64,000 nucleotides of DNA from Streptomyces sp. LHD-70 (lineage in GTDB: Bacteria; Actinomycetota; Actinomycetes; Streptomycetales; Streptomycetaceae): contig NZ_JAVIFW010000019.1 of assembly GCF_031157275.1 (NCBI RefSeq), positions 1-64,000 on the forward strand. Reading direction: 5' to 3'. Made by a program: the position numbers and the translations under genes. The notes below the pieces were generated by a model. It was not told where the DNA came from and did no database searches. It saw only the letters and a list, made by a program, of their open reading frames with translations. Positions 43,132 through 52,157 of the stretch are shown piece after piece. Within the stretch, counting starts at the first letter, position 1. Each line of letters starts with the position of its first letter.

Positions 43132-44328
43132 TCACTCGTTGGCCGCGCGCGGCCGGTCGCCCTCCGCGTACTGGTCGAAGAGCGGCGTACGCCCGCGCTC
43201 GCGGCTGCGGCGTGCGGCGGCCCGGCGCGCGGGCGCCTCGTTCCCGGAGCGCGCGGCCCGCCGCGGCTCCTCCTCGGCCGGCTTCGCCGCCACCTCGGCC
43301 TCCGCCTCCTTCGGCTGTCCGGCCGCGCTGGACCGGGCCGAGCTCCAGGTGTCGGGGGCGCTCAGGTCGATGCTGCCGGTGGCGCGGGGCGCGACCGGGG
43401 CGGTGACGTACGTCGGCAGCGGCACCGGCACGGGCTCCCAGCTGTCGCCGCGCGCCGCACCGCGGTCCCGCTCGCGCTGCTGGTCGACCCACTCGGCGTG
43501 ATCGGTCTGCTCGACCAGGGCCCGGCGGTCGGCCGCGAGCGCGGAGAGGCCGGGCTTCTCGGCGGAGTCGGCGCCGTGACCTTCCTCGGCCGGGGCGTCC
43601 GCGGCCTCGGCCGGGGCTGGCCTGCGCCCGGCGGGCCGCCGCTCCCGCAGCTGCCTCGCCGCGGCCTCGGCCCGGCGCCGGTCCATCGTGTACGTGTAGC
43701 GGCGCCGCTCCTGCGCCCGCAGATAGACGATGTACGTGCTCAGGAGGACCGCCGGCACGCCGGGCGCCCACAGGAGCGCGAGGCCGCCGACGGCCGCGAC
43801 GATCGAGCCGAGCGTGAACGCGAGGAACAGCACCACCGTCGTACGCCGGCGGCGCGCGAGCACCTTGGAGCGCCGGGCGCGCGCGGCGGCCGCGGCGGCC
43901 TCCGAGCGCGCGGCCCGCTGGGCCCTCTCGGCGCGCGCGGCCTTGGCGGCCTGCTCGTCCTTGGCCGGGCGGCGCGCGGGGCGCTGCTCCTGCCGGGGTT
44001 CTCGCGGCTGCTCCCGCGGTCTCGGCTGTTCGCCGCGCTGCTCGCCGTCCTCGGACACGGCGAAGGCCCGGACGTCGACGGACCCCGTGAGGGATTCCGT
44101 CGCGGCGTCCGGGTCGGCCTTGGGCTCTTCCCCTTCGGTACGCGCCCGCAGGTCCTTGGCGTACCGACGCTCCATTCCCGCCCGCCCGGAAAGCAGGCGG
44201 ATGGCGGTACTGAAGCGTTCCGTCGGACGGGCTTCGTTGAGCTCGTCCTGCCTACGGAGCCACATCGGCACCAAGTAGGCGGCCCAGGCCCCGACAATGA
44301 CTGCGTAGATGAGGCCGCTGCTGCTCAC
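43132..44328 (-). CDS. sepX: SepX/GlpR-type divisome membrane protein
   Basis: 398 residues from GTG at 44328. A transmembrane helix at 5-23 (LIYAVIVGAWAAYLVPMWL) is followed by RRQDELNEARPTERFSTAIRLL and a long charged region (to ~160). A hydrophobic pair (VVLFLAFTLGSIVAAVGGLAL; VPAVLLSTYIVYL) and another charged tail follow. This matches the actinobacterial GlpR family (the membrane receptor for the gephyrin-like Glp) and SepX of Streptomyces, which supports FtsZ-dependent division. A Glp/MoeA-like gene lies 1.9 kb upstream. The start follows TACCGT by 7 nt. Confidence 0.75.
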   Translation of the reverse strand: MSSSGLIYAVIVGAWAAYLVPMWLRRQDELNEARPTERFSTAIRLLSGRAGMERRYAKDLRARTEGEEPKADPDAATESLTGSVDVRAFAVSEDGEQRGEQPRPREQPREPRQEQRPARRPAKDEQAAKAARAERAQRAARSEAAAAAARARRSKVLARRRRTTVVLFLAFTLGSIVAAVGGLALLWAPGVPAVLLSTYIVYLRAQERRRYTYTMDRRRAEAAARQLRERRPAGRRPAPAEAADAPAEEGHGADSAEKPGLSALAADRRALVEQTDHAEWVDQQRERDRGAARGDSWEPVPVPLPTYVTAPVAPRATGSIDLSAPDTWSSARSSAAGQPKEAEAEVAAKPAEEEPRRAARSGNEAPARRAAARRSRERGRTPLFDQYAEGDRPRAANE

Positions 44329-44335
44329 GCCTCAC

Positions 44336-44341
44336 ACGGTA
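44336..44341 (-). promoter_or_regulatory. Putative -10 box TACCGT of leaderless sepX
   Basis: TACCGT on the minus strand ends 7 nt before the GTG of the SepX/GlpR-type gene. The gap beyond it is relatively AT-rich. Confidence 0.4.
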
Positions 44342-44524
44342 GAGGGGTTTCGTTGAGGCCATCTGCCAATTCCGCCGGTGTGTCGCACGATCTGGCTGAT
44401 ATCTCGAACTTTTTTTGTGACTGATGCGATCAACAGGCTTCGAGAGCAGGGCAACCGGAGGCACCGGAGGCATATTCGCGGTCAATCTACGCTCTTTTTC
44501 GAACACACATTTTATTTCGCGGAG

Positions 44525-45172
44525 TCAGGCCGTGTTCCGTGGTGTGTCCTTCGGACTGTTTCCGGATCGCCGCTGGTGCCAGCGGGTGAGCAGCCCTTCC
44601 GGGACCTCTTCCGCGGTGAGGGCGAACACGAGGTGGTCCCGCCAGCCGCCGTCGATGTGGAGATAGCGCGGGCGCAGCCCTTCCTCACGGAATCCGAGTT
44701 TCTCCACGACCCGGCGGCTCGGGACGTTCTCGGGCCGAATGCAGACTTCGACGCGATGCAGACCCACGGTCCTGAAGCAGTGGTCGACGACGAGCGCGAC
44801 CGCCGTCGGCATCACTCCGCGCCCGGCCACCGACTGGTCGACCCAATAGCCGATATGGCCCGAGCACATCGAGCCCCAGGTGATCCCGGCGACCGTCAAC
44901 TGGCCCACCAGACCGCCCTGGTACTCGATCACGAAGGGCAGCATCCGGCCCGCGTTGGCCTCCGCGCGCAGATGGCGCACCATCTGCCGGTAGGTCGGCC
45001 GGGCCGTGATCGGGCCCGCGGGGCCCGGCGGCGGAATCGTGGCTTCCCAGGGGCGCAGCCAGTCGCGGTTGCGCTGGTTGACCTCCCGCCAGGCGCGCTG
45101 GTCGCGCAGCTTTATGGGGCGGAGGACGACATCGCCGTCCGCAAGGCGCGCGGGCCAGGACGGGCTGTTCAG
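44525..45172 (-). CDS. RimJ-type GNAT acetyltransferase, probable CTG start
   Basis: 215 residues if translation starts at CTG (45172). The frame has no ATG or GTG before residue 64, yet the upstream sequence (WPARLADGDVVLRPIKLRDQ; RNRDWLRPWEATIP) is the conserved N-terminus of RimJ-like acetyltransferases. The CTG shares bases with the TGA of moaB (CTGA) and has GGGAG 6 nt upstream. The acetyl-CoA part is HIGYWVDQSVAGRGVMPTAVAL, then NVPSRRVVEKLGFREEG. The substrate is unknown. An ATG at 44983 would remove the N-terminal third. Confidence 0.82.
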   Translation of the reverse strand: MNSPSWPARLADGDVVLRPIKLRDQRAWREVNQRNRDWLRPWEATIPPPGPAGPITARPTYRQMVRHLRAEANAGRMLPFVIEYQGGLVGQLTVAGITWGSMCSGHIGYWVDQSVAGRGVMPTAVALVVDHCFRTVGLHRVEVCIRPENVPSRRVVEKLGFREEGLRPRYLHIDGGWRDHLVFALTAEEVPEGLLTRWHQRRSGNSPKDTPRNTA

Positions 45173-45696
45173 CTCGGGCTCCCGGGGGCTCCGGTGCCGT
45201 GCCCGGCGTCGGAATCTGCGTCGGGTCCGGGGTGGTCGCCGCCGCGGATCTGGTCGACGGCGTGCACGAGCAGCGGTTCCAGTACGGCGAGTCCGTCCCG
45301 TACGCCGCCGGTGGAGCCCGGCAGGTTCACGATCAGGGTGCTGCCCGCGAGGCCGGCGAGGCCGCGGGAGAGAACGGCCGTGGGCACCTTGTCCCGGCCG
45401 TAGGCGCGGATGGCCTCGGCGATGCCGGGCACCTCGAAGTCGAGGACGCGGCGGGTGGCCTCGGGGGTGCGGTCGGTGGGCGAGAGGCCGGTGCCGCCGG
45501 TGGTGAGCACCACGTCGTACCCGGCGTCGACGGCCGCGCGCAGCGCCTGCTCGACCGGGTCGCCGTCGGGCACGATCTGCGGGCCCTCGACCTCGAAGCC
45601 GAGCCCGCGCAGGCCCGCGGCGAGGATCGGGCCGCCCTTGTCCGCGTACACCCCGGCCGAGGCGCGGTTGGAGGCGGTGACGACGAGGGCCCTCAT
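45169..45696 (-). CDS. moaB: MoaB/Mog-type molybdopterin adenylyltransferase
   Basis: 175 residues. ALVVTASNRASAGVYADKGGP is the N-terminal motif, VLTTGGTGLSPTDRTPEAT the conserved GGTG loop, and PGIAEAIRAYG and LIVNLPGSTGGVRDGL the ligand-binding parts. It adenylylates molybdopterin before molybdenum insertion. The ATG overlaps the moaC stop (ATGA), and its stop overlaps the following GNAT. A His/Asp-rich tail of ~20 residues lies outside the domain. Confidence 0.93.
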   Translation of the reverse strand: MRALVVTASNRASAGVYADKGGPILAAGLRGLGFEVEGPQIVPDGDPVEQALRAAVDAGYDVVLTTGGTGLSPTDRTPEATRRVLDFEVPGIAEAIRAYGRDKVPTAVLSRGLAGLAGSTLIVNLPGSTGGVRDGLAVLEPLLVHAVDQIRGGDHPGPDADSDAGHGTGAPGSPS

Positions 45697-46172
45697 GCGC
45701 GGTTCCAGTCCCCGGACTTGCCGCCCGTCTTCTCCTCGACGCGGACGTCGGTGATGACGGCGCCCTTGTCGACCGCCTTCACCATGTCGATCACTGTGAG
45801 CGCGGCGACGGTGACGGCGGTCAGGGCCTCCATCTCGACGCCGGTGCGGTCGGTGGTCTTCACGGTGGCGAGGATCTCCACCGCGTCGTCGGCGACGGCG
45901 AGTTCGACCTTTACTCCGGAGACCGCGAGCGGGTGGCAGAGCGGGATCAGGTCGGGGGTGCGCTTGGCGCCCATGATGCCCGCGATCCGGGCGGTGGCGA
46001 GGGCGTCCCCCTTGGGCACGCCCTCGCCCCTGAGGAGTTCGATCACGCGCGGCGAGACCAGGACCCGGCCGCTCGCACGCGCGGTGCGCGCGGTGACGCC
46101 CTTCTCCGATACGTCGACCATCCGGGCGGCGCCCGCCTCGTCGATGTGCGTCAGTCGGTCCTGCGTACTCAT
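45693..46172 (-). CDS. moaC: Cyclic pyranopterin monophosphate synthase
   Basis: 159 residues from the ATG at 46172. MoaC converts the MoaA product to cPMP in molybdenum-cofactor synthesis. LTHIDEAGAARMVDVSEKGVTARTA is the N-terminal signature; IPLCHPLAVSGVKVEL and GVEMEALTAVTVAALTVIDMVKAVDKG carry the active-site residues. It is coupled to moaB. Confidence 0.95.
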   Translation of the reverse strand: MSTQDRLTHIDEAGAARMVDVSEKGVTARTARASGRVLVSPRVIELLRGEGVPKGDALATARIAGIMGAKRTPDLIPLCHPLAVSGVKVELAVADDAVEILATVKTTDRTGVEMEALTAVTVAALTVIDMVKAVDKGAVITDVRVEEKTGGKSGDWNRA

Positions 46173-46254
46173 CTGCTGTGCGCTCCCGGTCAGGGCTCGG
46201 GCGGGCCGTGGTGGGCCTCGTGTGGGCAGCCACGGTACCCGCACCAGGCGGGGC

Positions 46255-47595
46255 TCAGCGGAGCAGGATCACGTCGAGCTCGGTGCCCGGGGCGACCTCG
46301 GCGGTGTCCTCGGGGACGACGATCAGGGCGTCCGCGTGCGCCAGGGCCGCGATCAGGTGGGAGCCGGAACCACCCACGGGGGCGACGGTGCCCTTCTCCT
46401 CGTCGTACCTCCCGCGCAGGAACTGGCGCTTGCCGGAGGGGGAGGTCAGCGGCTCGCGGCTGTCGAGGGCGGCGCGGATGCTGGGGCGGCTGACGTCCTG
46501 GAGGCCCATGAGGGCACGGATCGCGGGGCGGACGAAGAGCTCGAAGGAGACGTACGAGCTGACCGGGTTGCCCGGGAGGGCGAGCAGCGGGGTGTGGTCG
46601 GGACCGATGGAGCCGAAGCCCTGGGGCTTGCCGGGCTGCATGGCGAGCTTGCGGAACTCGATGCCGCTGCCCGACTCGCTGCCCTCCTCCCAGTCACCGG
46701 CGCCTTGGAGGGCCTCCTTCACGACGTCGTACGCCCCTACGGAGACGCCGCCCGTGGTGACCAGGAGGTCGGCGCGGATCAGCTGGTCCTCGATGGTGGC
46801 GCGCAGGGTCTCGGCGTCGTCGGCGACGGCGCCCACGCGGTAGGCGATCGCACCGGCGTCCCGGGCGGCGGCGGTGAGGGCGAAGCTGTTGGAGTCGTAG
46901 ATCCGGCCCTCGGTCAACTCCTCGCCGGGCTGGGTGAGTTCGCTGCCGGTGGAGAGGACGACCACGCGCGGGCGGGGGTGCACCCGGACCGTGCCGCGGC
47001 CGATGGCGGCGAGCAGGGAGATCTGCGGTGGGCCGAGCACGGTGCCGGCGGCGAGTGCGCGCTCGCCGGACTGCACGTCGCTGCCGCGCGCGCGGACGTG
47101 GGCCCTGACGGCGGCCGGGCGGTGCACGCGGACCTCTCCGGAGGCGCCCTCGGGGGCCAGGCTGTGCGGCGTCATCGTGCCGACCGGGCCCTCGCCCAGG
47201 CCGCCGTCGGTCCACTCCACCGGGACGACGGCCTCGGCGCCGGGCGGCAGCGGGGCGCCGGTCATGATGCGGGCGGCCTGGCCGGGGCCGACGGTGAGGC
47301 CGCCGAGGGCGCCCGCGGCGACGTCGCCGATGACCTCGAGGACGGCGGGGAACTCCTCGGTGGCGCCGGCGACATCGGCGGTGCGGACCGCGTACCCGTC
47401 CATCGAGCTGTTGTCGAAGGGCGGCAGCGAGACGGGCACCGTGACGTCCTCGACCAGGACGCAGCCCTGGGCGTCGAGGAGTTGCAGCTCGATGGGGTCC
47501 AGCGGGTGGACCGTCGCGAGAATGTCCTCAAGGTGCTCGGACACCGACCAGATGGGGGCGCGGCCGGTGTCCTCTGCCGTCGTGCTGCTGCTCAA
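46255..47595 (-). CDS. glp: Gephyrin-like molybdotransferase Glp (MoeA family)
   Basis: 446 residues from a TTG at 47595; GAGGAG lies within the last galU codons 10 nt upstream. MoeA signature: SVSEHLEDILATVHPLDPIELQLLDAQG, LPPFDNSSMDGYAVRTADV, RIMTGAPLPPGAEAVVPVEW, LSTGSELTQPGEEL, VTTGGVSVGAYDVVKEAL and LPGNPVSSYVSFELFVRP. MoeA inserts molybdate into adenylylated molybdopterin. The Glp branch instead links FtsZ to the GlpR/SepX receptor. Location in a galU operon with sepX nearby favours Glp, but one protein may do both. Confidence 0.85.
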   Translation of the reverse strand: MSSSTTAEDTGRAPIWSVSEHLEDILATVHPLDPIELQLLDAQGCVLVEDVTVPVSLPPFDNSSMDGYAVRTADVAGATEEFPAVLEVIGDVAAGALGGLTVGPGQAARIMTGAPLPPGAEAVVPVEWTDGGLGEGPVGTMTPHSLAPEGASGEVRVHRPAAVRAHVRARGSDVQSGERALAAGTVLGPPQISLLAAIGRGTVRVHPRPRVVVLSTGSELTQPGEELTEGRIYDSNSFALTAAARDAGAIAYRVGAVADDAETLRATIEDQLIRADLLVTTGGVSVGAYDVVKEALQGAGDWEEGSESGSGIEFRKLAMQPGKPQGFGSIGPDHTPLLALPGNPVSSYVSFELFVRPAIRALMGLQDVSRPSIRAALDSREPLTSPSGKRQFLRGRYDEEKGTVAPVGGSGSHLIAALAHADALIVVPEDTAEVAPGTELDVILLR

Positions 47596-47599
47596 GGTG

Positions 47600-48502
47600 C
47601 TACATCTCCTCGGTGACGTAACTGCGAAGCCAGGCGCGGAAGTCCGGGCCCAGGTCTTCACGTTCGCACGCGAGTCTGACAATGGCACGCAGATAGTCGC
47701 CGCGGTCTCCGGTGTCGTAGCGGCGGCCCTTGAAGACGACGCCGTGCACGGGGCCGCCGATCTTCTCGTCCGCGGCGAGCTGCTGGAGCGCGTCGGTCAG
47801 CTGGATCTCGCCGCCGCGGCCGGGCTCGGTCTTGCGGAGGACGTCGAAGACGGCGGGGTCGAGGACGTACCGGCCGATGATCGCGAGGTTGCTGGGGGCG
47901 TCGGCGGGCTCGGGCTTCTCGACGAGGCCGGTGACCTTGACCACGTCGCCCTCGCCGGTCGGCTCGGCGGCGGCACAGCCGTACAGGTGGATCTGGGCCG
48001 GGTCGACCTCCATGAGCGCGATGACGCTGCCGCCCTCGCGGGCCTGGATGTCGACCATGCGCTGGAGCAGGGGGTCGCGGGCGTCGATCAAGTCGTCGCC
48101 GAGGAGGACCGCGAACGGTTCGCTGCCGACGTGCGGGGCCGCGCAGAGGACGGCGTGGCCGAGGCCCTTGGGGTCGCCCTGCCGGACGTAGTGCATGGTC
48201 GCCAGGTCGCTGGACTCCTGGACCTTGGCGAGGCGGCCCTGGTCGCCCTTGCGGACGAGGACCTCTTCCAGCTCGTAGTTGCGGTCGAAATGGTCCTCGA
48301 GGGGGCGCTTGTTGCGGCCCGTGACCATCAGTACGTCGGACAGACCGGCTGCCACGGCCTCCTCGACCACGTACTGGATCGCCGGCTTGTCGACGACCGG
48401 CAGCATCTCCTTCGGGGTGGCCTTCGTGGCCGGGAGGAAGCGCGTGCCGAGGCCTGCTGCCGGGATGACAGCCTTGGTGATCGTGGGGTGCGACTCAGTC
48501 AT
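47600..48502 (-). CDS. galU: UTP-glucose-1-phosphate uridylyltransferase
   Basis: 300 residues. Makes UDP-glucose for envelope glycans and trehalose. KAVIPAAGLGTRFLPATKATPKEMLPVVDKPAIQYVVEEA is the nucleotidyltransferase signature, followed by VTGRNKRPLEDHFDRNYELE, GLGHAVLCA, VLLGDDLID, LVEKPEPADAPSNLAIIGRYVL and GVVFKGRRYDTGDRGDYLRA. It is the first gene of the galU-glp unit. The ATG at 48502 follows TATGGT by 7 nt and has no clear ribosome site. Confidence 0.95.
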   Translation of the reverse strand: MTESHPTITKAVIPAAGLGTRFLPATKATPKEMLPVVDKPAIQYVVEEAVAAGLSDVLMVTGRNKRPLEDHFDRNYELEEVLVRKGDQGRLAKVQESSDLATMHYVRQGDPKGLGHAVLCAAPHVGSEPFAVLLGDDLIDARDPLLQRMVDIQAREGGSVIALMEVDPAQIHLYGCAAAEPTGEGDVVKVTGLVEKPEPADAPSNLAIIGRYVLDPAVFDVLRKTEPGRGGEIQLTDALQQLAADEKIGGPVHGVVFKGRRYDTGDRGDYLRAIVRLACEREDLGPDFRAWLRSYVTEEM

Positions 48503-48509
48503 GCCCAGC

Positions 48510-48515
48510 ACCATA
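48510..48515 (-). promoter_or_regulatory. Putative -10 box TATGGT of leaderless galU
   Basis: TATGGT on the minus strand ends 7 nt before the galU ATG. Confidence 0.4.
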
Positions 48516-48589
48516 ACCGGTGCGAATGTGCGGAACATGTGCGTCCGGTTAATTGATTCGCTTAGGCCAGGATATGAGGGGTTTGTGAG

Positions 48590-49198
48590 TTGGCTGTGAG
48601 CCCGAACACCAACGGCAAGGCTGACAAGGCGACGTTGCGCGGAGAACTCCTCGAAGCGAGGCGCCGATTGACAGCAGATGACGCGCAGGAGGCGGCCGCG
48701 GTTCTCGCCCGGCGGGCCCTCGAACTCGCCGACCTCGCGGACGCGCACACGGTCGCCGCGTACGTGTCGGTCGGCCGCGAACCCGGCACACGCGCGCTGC
48801 TCGATGCCCTGCACGCGCGCGGGGTGCGGGTTCTGCTGCCCGTGCTCCTGCCGGACAACGACCTCGACTGGGGCGTCTACGCGGGCGCCGAGCACCTCGT
48901 ACGCGCGGGGCGCGGTCTCCTGGAACCGGACGGGCCACGGCTCGGGCCCGACGCCGTGCTCGGCGCCGACGCGGTGCTGCTTCCCGGTCTCGCCGTGGAC
49001 GACCGCGGCATGCGCCTGGGCCGCGGCGGCGGCTCGTACGACCGGGTGCTCGCCCGGCTCTCGCACGCGCGCGTGGAGCCGCCGCTCGTCGTGTTCCTCT
49101 ACGACGACGAGGTGGTCGCGCGGGTCCCGGAGGAACCGCACGACCACCCCGTGCACGCGGTGGTGACCCCTTCCGGGGTCCGGAGATTCAGGTCCTGA
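48590..49198 (+). CDS. 5-formyltetrahydrofolate cyclo-ligase
   Basis: 202 residues. Converts 5-formyl-THF to methenyl-THF with ATP. KATLRGELLEARRRLTADDAQ is the N-terminal basic helix, TVAAYVSVGREPGTRALLDAL and LLPGLAVDDRGMRLGRGGGSYDRVLARL the family signature. The TTG at 48590 was chosen because AGGGG lies 8 nt upstream; a GTG two codons later is the alternative. Divergent from galU. Confidence 0.9.
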   Translation: MAVSPNTNGKADKATLRGELLEARRRLTADDAQEAAAVLARRALELADLADAHTVAAYVSVGREPGTRALLDALHARGVRVLLPVLLPDNDLDWGVYAGAEHLVRAGRGLLEPDGPRLGPDAVLGADAVLLPGLAVDDRGMRLGRGGGSYDRVLARLSHARVEPPLVVFLYDDEVVARVPEEPHDHPVHAVVTPSGVRRFRS

Positions 49199-49228
49199 TC
49201 ACACAGGTCCTGATCACAGCGGTGCCGG

Positions 49229-52042
49229 TCACGGCCTGAGCACCAGGTCGTTCTCCGCCTCCGCCTCGACCGCCTTCTCCGAGTAGGCCCAGTCGAGCAG
49301 ATCGCCCTTTACCCACTTCTCGGTCTGGTCGGTGTAGTTGGGGCTGTACGCGTGCCCCGACGCACCGGTGAGGTTGATCCACTTCGACTTGTCGAAGTCG
49401 CCGAGGTTCACCACCATCCGCATCGAAGGGACCCAGATCACGCTGTACCCGCCGGCCGCGTTCCAGCCCGTGGCGTTGACCGCGGCCTCGCCGCCGCCGA
49501 GCTCCCAGGGGCCGCGGTTGAGCAGCCACTGGATGAAGCCGGGGCCCTCGGTGCCGAGGGTCTGGTTGTCCAGCTGCAGGCGGTGCAGGCGGCCCCAGCT
49601 CCAGCTGTCGATGTCCTTGCCGAGCTTCGCGGTCAGCTCCCAGCGGGCGTCCTCCATGGCACGCGCGAAGAGCTGGTCACGGGTCTTGGTCTCGGAGTCC
49701 GTACGCGTGGAGGGCGACTGCCACCAGTCGTTGTCCTCGTCGTCGAGGATGGAGCGGACCACCTCGAACCAGCGGTCACCGCCGTCCGGCTGGGCCGCGT
49801 CCGCCGCCCGCTCGCCGCACTCGCGCACGCGCTCGTCCGGGTCGTCGACCGGGCCGGTCTTGTCGGCGGGCGGCACGTTGATGCAGGAGCCCTCGACCCG
49901 CAGCTCCTTGGGCAGCTTGTTGCCGAAGGACAGCTTCAGGATGTTGCGCCAGACCGCGTTGAAGTACGCGGCCGCCGCCGAGTCGGCGTCCTGGGTGTAG
50001 TCCCAGCCCTCGAGGAGCTGCTGCGCCTCGCGGACGTACGGGTCGGACACGTCGATCTTGAGCAGCTTGGGCGTGAGCATCTTGGCGATCTCACTGCTGT
50101 TGTCCAGCTGCATCGTGCGCATGTCCTCGGTCGAGATCTTGCCGCCGTTCTTCAGCTTCGACTCGATGAGGTCGTTGATGCGCTGGCTGCGCGCGCCGTA
50201 GCCCCAGTCCTTGGTGAGCTCGTAGGGGTACTTGGAGTCGGTCACGGCCTGGTTGGCCGTCACGATGTACCCGCGCTCGGGGTTGTACTCGTACGGCAGG
50301 GCGCTCTGCGGGATGTAGCCGGTCCAGCGGTACGCCGGGTCCCAGCCCGGGGCGGGGAGCGTGCCGTCGTGGCTCTTCGCGCGCGTGGGGATCTTTCCGG
50401 GGGTCTGGTAGCCGATGTTGCCCTCGGTGTCGGCGTAGATCAGGTTCTGCGAGGGGACCTCGAAGTCGGACGCCGCCTTGCGGAAGTCCTGGAAGTTCTT
50501 CGCCTTGTTGAGCGCGAACACGGCGTCCATGGACTTGCCGGGGCTCAGCGCCGTCCAGCGCAGGGAGACCGCGTACCCGTCGGCGCGGTCGGGGGCGGAG
50601 CTGCCCACGGGCGCCTCCTGGCCGACCTTGCCCAGCTCGTCGTTGCGGTCCGAGACCACCGGGCCGTTGTTGGTCTCTCTGACCACGATGTTCTTGTCCT
50701 CGCCGCCCGCGACCTTGATGGTCTCCTTGCGGGTCTTGAACGGCTCGACCTTGCGGCCGTACTGGTAGCCGTCGCCCTGGATCTTCTCCAGGTAGAGGTC
50801 GGTGACGTCGGCGCCGAGGTTGGTCATGCCCCAGGCGATGTCCTGGTTGTGGCCGATGATCACGCCCGGCATGCCGGAGAAGGTGTAACCCGAGACGTCG
50901 TACTGGCACTTCGCCGAGACGCCGCGGCAGTGCAGGCCCATCTGGTACCAGGTCGACGGCAGCTGGGGCGCGAGGTGCGGGTCGTTGGCGAGCAGCGGTT
51001 TTCCGGTGGTGGTGTGGTCGCCGGACACGACCCAGGAGTTGGAGCCGATGCCGTTGCCGTTCGGGCCTATGGCGTCGGGGAGTCTGTCGAGGACGTCGGA
51101 GAGGCCGGACATCTGCGTGGTCAGGCCGCCCGCCGTGCTGCCGCCACCCGCGATGCCGTTGCCGGCAGCCGCGCCAGTGCCGGTTCCGGTGCCTGTGTCT
51201 GTGCCCGTTCCGGTGCCTGTGCCGGCGCTGCCCGCGGCGGACTGCTCCTGGACCGAACTCCCCTTGGGGTCGTACGTCTTGGAGTCCCCGGAGAGCCCGC
51301 CCTCTTCGACGATCGGCTTGTGCAGGTCGTACGGATAGTCCGGGTACAGGTCCTGGATCTGCTTCGGGCCGAGGCGGCTGTGCATCAAGGAGCGGTCGAT
51401 CTCGTCCTGCATGTTGCCGCGCAGGTCCCAGGCCATGGCCTTGAGCCAGGCCACCGAGTCGACCGGGGTCCACTCCTCGATCTTGTAGTCGTTGGTGAAG
51501 CCCAGGGCCGCGTACTCGACGGAGACGTCCGCGCCGTCCTTGCCCTTCAGATAGGCGTTGACCCCCTTGGCGTACGCCTGGAGGTACTTCTTCGTCTCCG
51601 GGGTCAGCTTGGTGTCGTACTCCCGCTGTGCGACGTGGTGCCAGCCGAGGGTGCGCAGGAATTCATCGCTCTCGACCTGGCTCTTGCCGAACATCTCGGA
51701 GAGCCGACCGGAGGTCATGTGACGCCGGACGTCCATCTCCCAGAAGCGGTCCTGCGCCTGCACATAGCCCTGGGCCATGAACAGGTCCTCGTCCGACGAG
51801 GCGTAGACCTGCGGGATGCCGCTGCTGTCACGGCGGACGTCGACCGGTCCCGCCAGACCGTCGAGCTGGATCGAACCCTTGGTCTGCGGCAGCGAGGCGC
51901 GCACCGTGCTGATGCTCCAGTACGAACCGAAGGCCACGCCCGCGACGACGGCAAGGACCAGTGCAATCACGACGAGGCGGGCACGTCGCCCCTTCTTCTT
52001 GCCGGTCTTCTGGCCGGAAGAGGCGCTTTCATTGGCGGGCAT
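49229..52042 (-). CDS. Penicillin acylase family (Ntn) hydrolase, membrane-anchored
   Basis: 937 residues from the ATG at 52042. Cytoplasmic Lys/Arg-rich tail, then a signal-anchor (LVVIALVLAVVAGVAFGSYW). The alpha-chain region is LAGPVDVRRDSSGIPQVYAS and DLFMAQGYVQAQDRFWEMDVRRH. A Thr-Gly repeat (51173-51232) lies in the spacer. The beta chain begins at Ser334 in NGIGSNSWVVSGDHTTTGKP, the expected N-terminal nucleophile after self-cleavage, then LLANDPHLAPQLPSTWYQ. It is extracytoplasmic and hydrolyses an amide bond; substrates could be acyl-homoserine lactones, lipopeptides or beta-lactams. Confidence 0.9.
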   Translation of the reverse strand: MPANESASSGQKTGKKKGRRARLVVIALVLAVVAGVAFGSYWSISTVRASLPQTKGSIQLDGLAGPVDVRRDSSGIPQVYASSDEDLFMAQGYVQAQDRFWEMDVRRHMTSGRLSEMFGKSQVESDEFLRTLGWHHVAQREYDTKLTPETKKYLQAYAKGVNAYLKGKDGADVSVEYAALGFTNDYKIEEWTPVDSVAWLKAMAWDLRGNMQDEIDRSLMHSRLGPKQIQDLYPDYPYDLHKPIVEEGGLSGDSKTYDPKGSSVQEQSAAGSAGTGTGTGTDTGTGTGTGAAAGNGIAGGGSTAGGLTTQMSGLSDVLDRLPDAIGPNGNGIGSNSWVVSGDHTTTGKPLLANDPHLAPQLPSTWYQMGLHCRGVSAKCQYDVSGYTFSGMPGVIIGHNQDIAWGMTNLGADVTDLYLEKIQGDGYQYGRKVEPFKTRKETIKVAGGEDKNIVVRETNNGPVVSDRNDELGKVGQEAPVGSSAPDRADGYAVSLRWTALSPGKSMDAVFALNKAKNFQDFRKAASDFEVPSQNLIYADTEGNIGYQTPGKIPTRAKSHDGTLPAPGWDPAYRWTGYIPQSALPYEYNPERGYIVTANQAVTDSKYPYELTKDWGYGARSQRINDLIESKLKNGGKISTEDMRTMQLDNSSEIAKMLTPKLLKIDVSDPYVREAQQLLEGWDYTQDADSAAAAYFNAVWRNILKLSFGNKLPKELRVEGSCINVPPADKTGPVDDPDERVRECGERAADAAQPDGGDRWFEVVRSILDDEDNDWWQSPSTRTDSETKTRDQLFARAMEDARWELTAKLGKDIDSWSWGRLHRLQLDNQTLGTEGPGFIQWLLNRGPWELGGGEAAVNATGWNAAGGYSVIWVPSMRMVVNLGDFDKSKWINLTGASGHAYSPNYTDQTEKWVKGDLLDWAYSEKAVEAEAENDLVLRP
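51173..51232 (-). repeat. Thr-Gly-coding tandem repeat in the acylase gene
   Basis: Six-base units (GGCACC/GGAACG variants) encode about ten Thr-Gly or Asp-Thr-Gly units in the predicted spacer between alpha and beta chains. Confidence 0.8.
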
Positions 52043-52148
52043 CGCTGTCCTTGCTGTCCTTCGAGCGGCTGGTCGGCCGAGCTGGCCATGCGGTCCGGGA
52101 AGTGCTGGGAGCAACCATAGGACGAGGGCCTGACGGCCATGGACGCGG

Positions 52149-52157
52149 TGTGGATAA
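52149..52157 (-). other. Single DnaA-box match
   Basis: TTATCCACA on the minus strand, the classical 9-mer, lies between the acylase and antiporter genes. It is isolated. Confidence 0.4.

Noticed and set aside
49229..52042. Specific assignment as a quorum-quenching or penicillin G acylase
   Set aside because: The family and nucleophile are clear but no specificity residues can be read; the substrate is left open.
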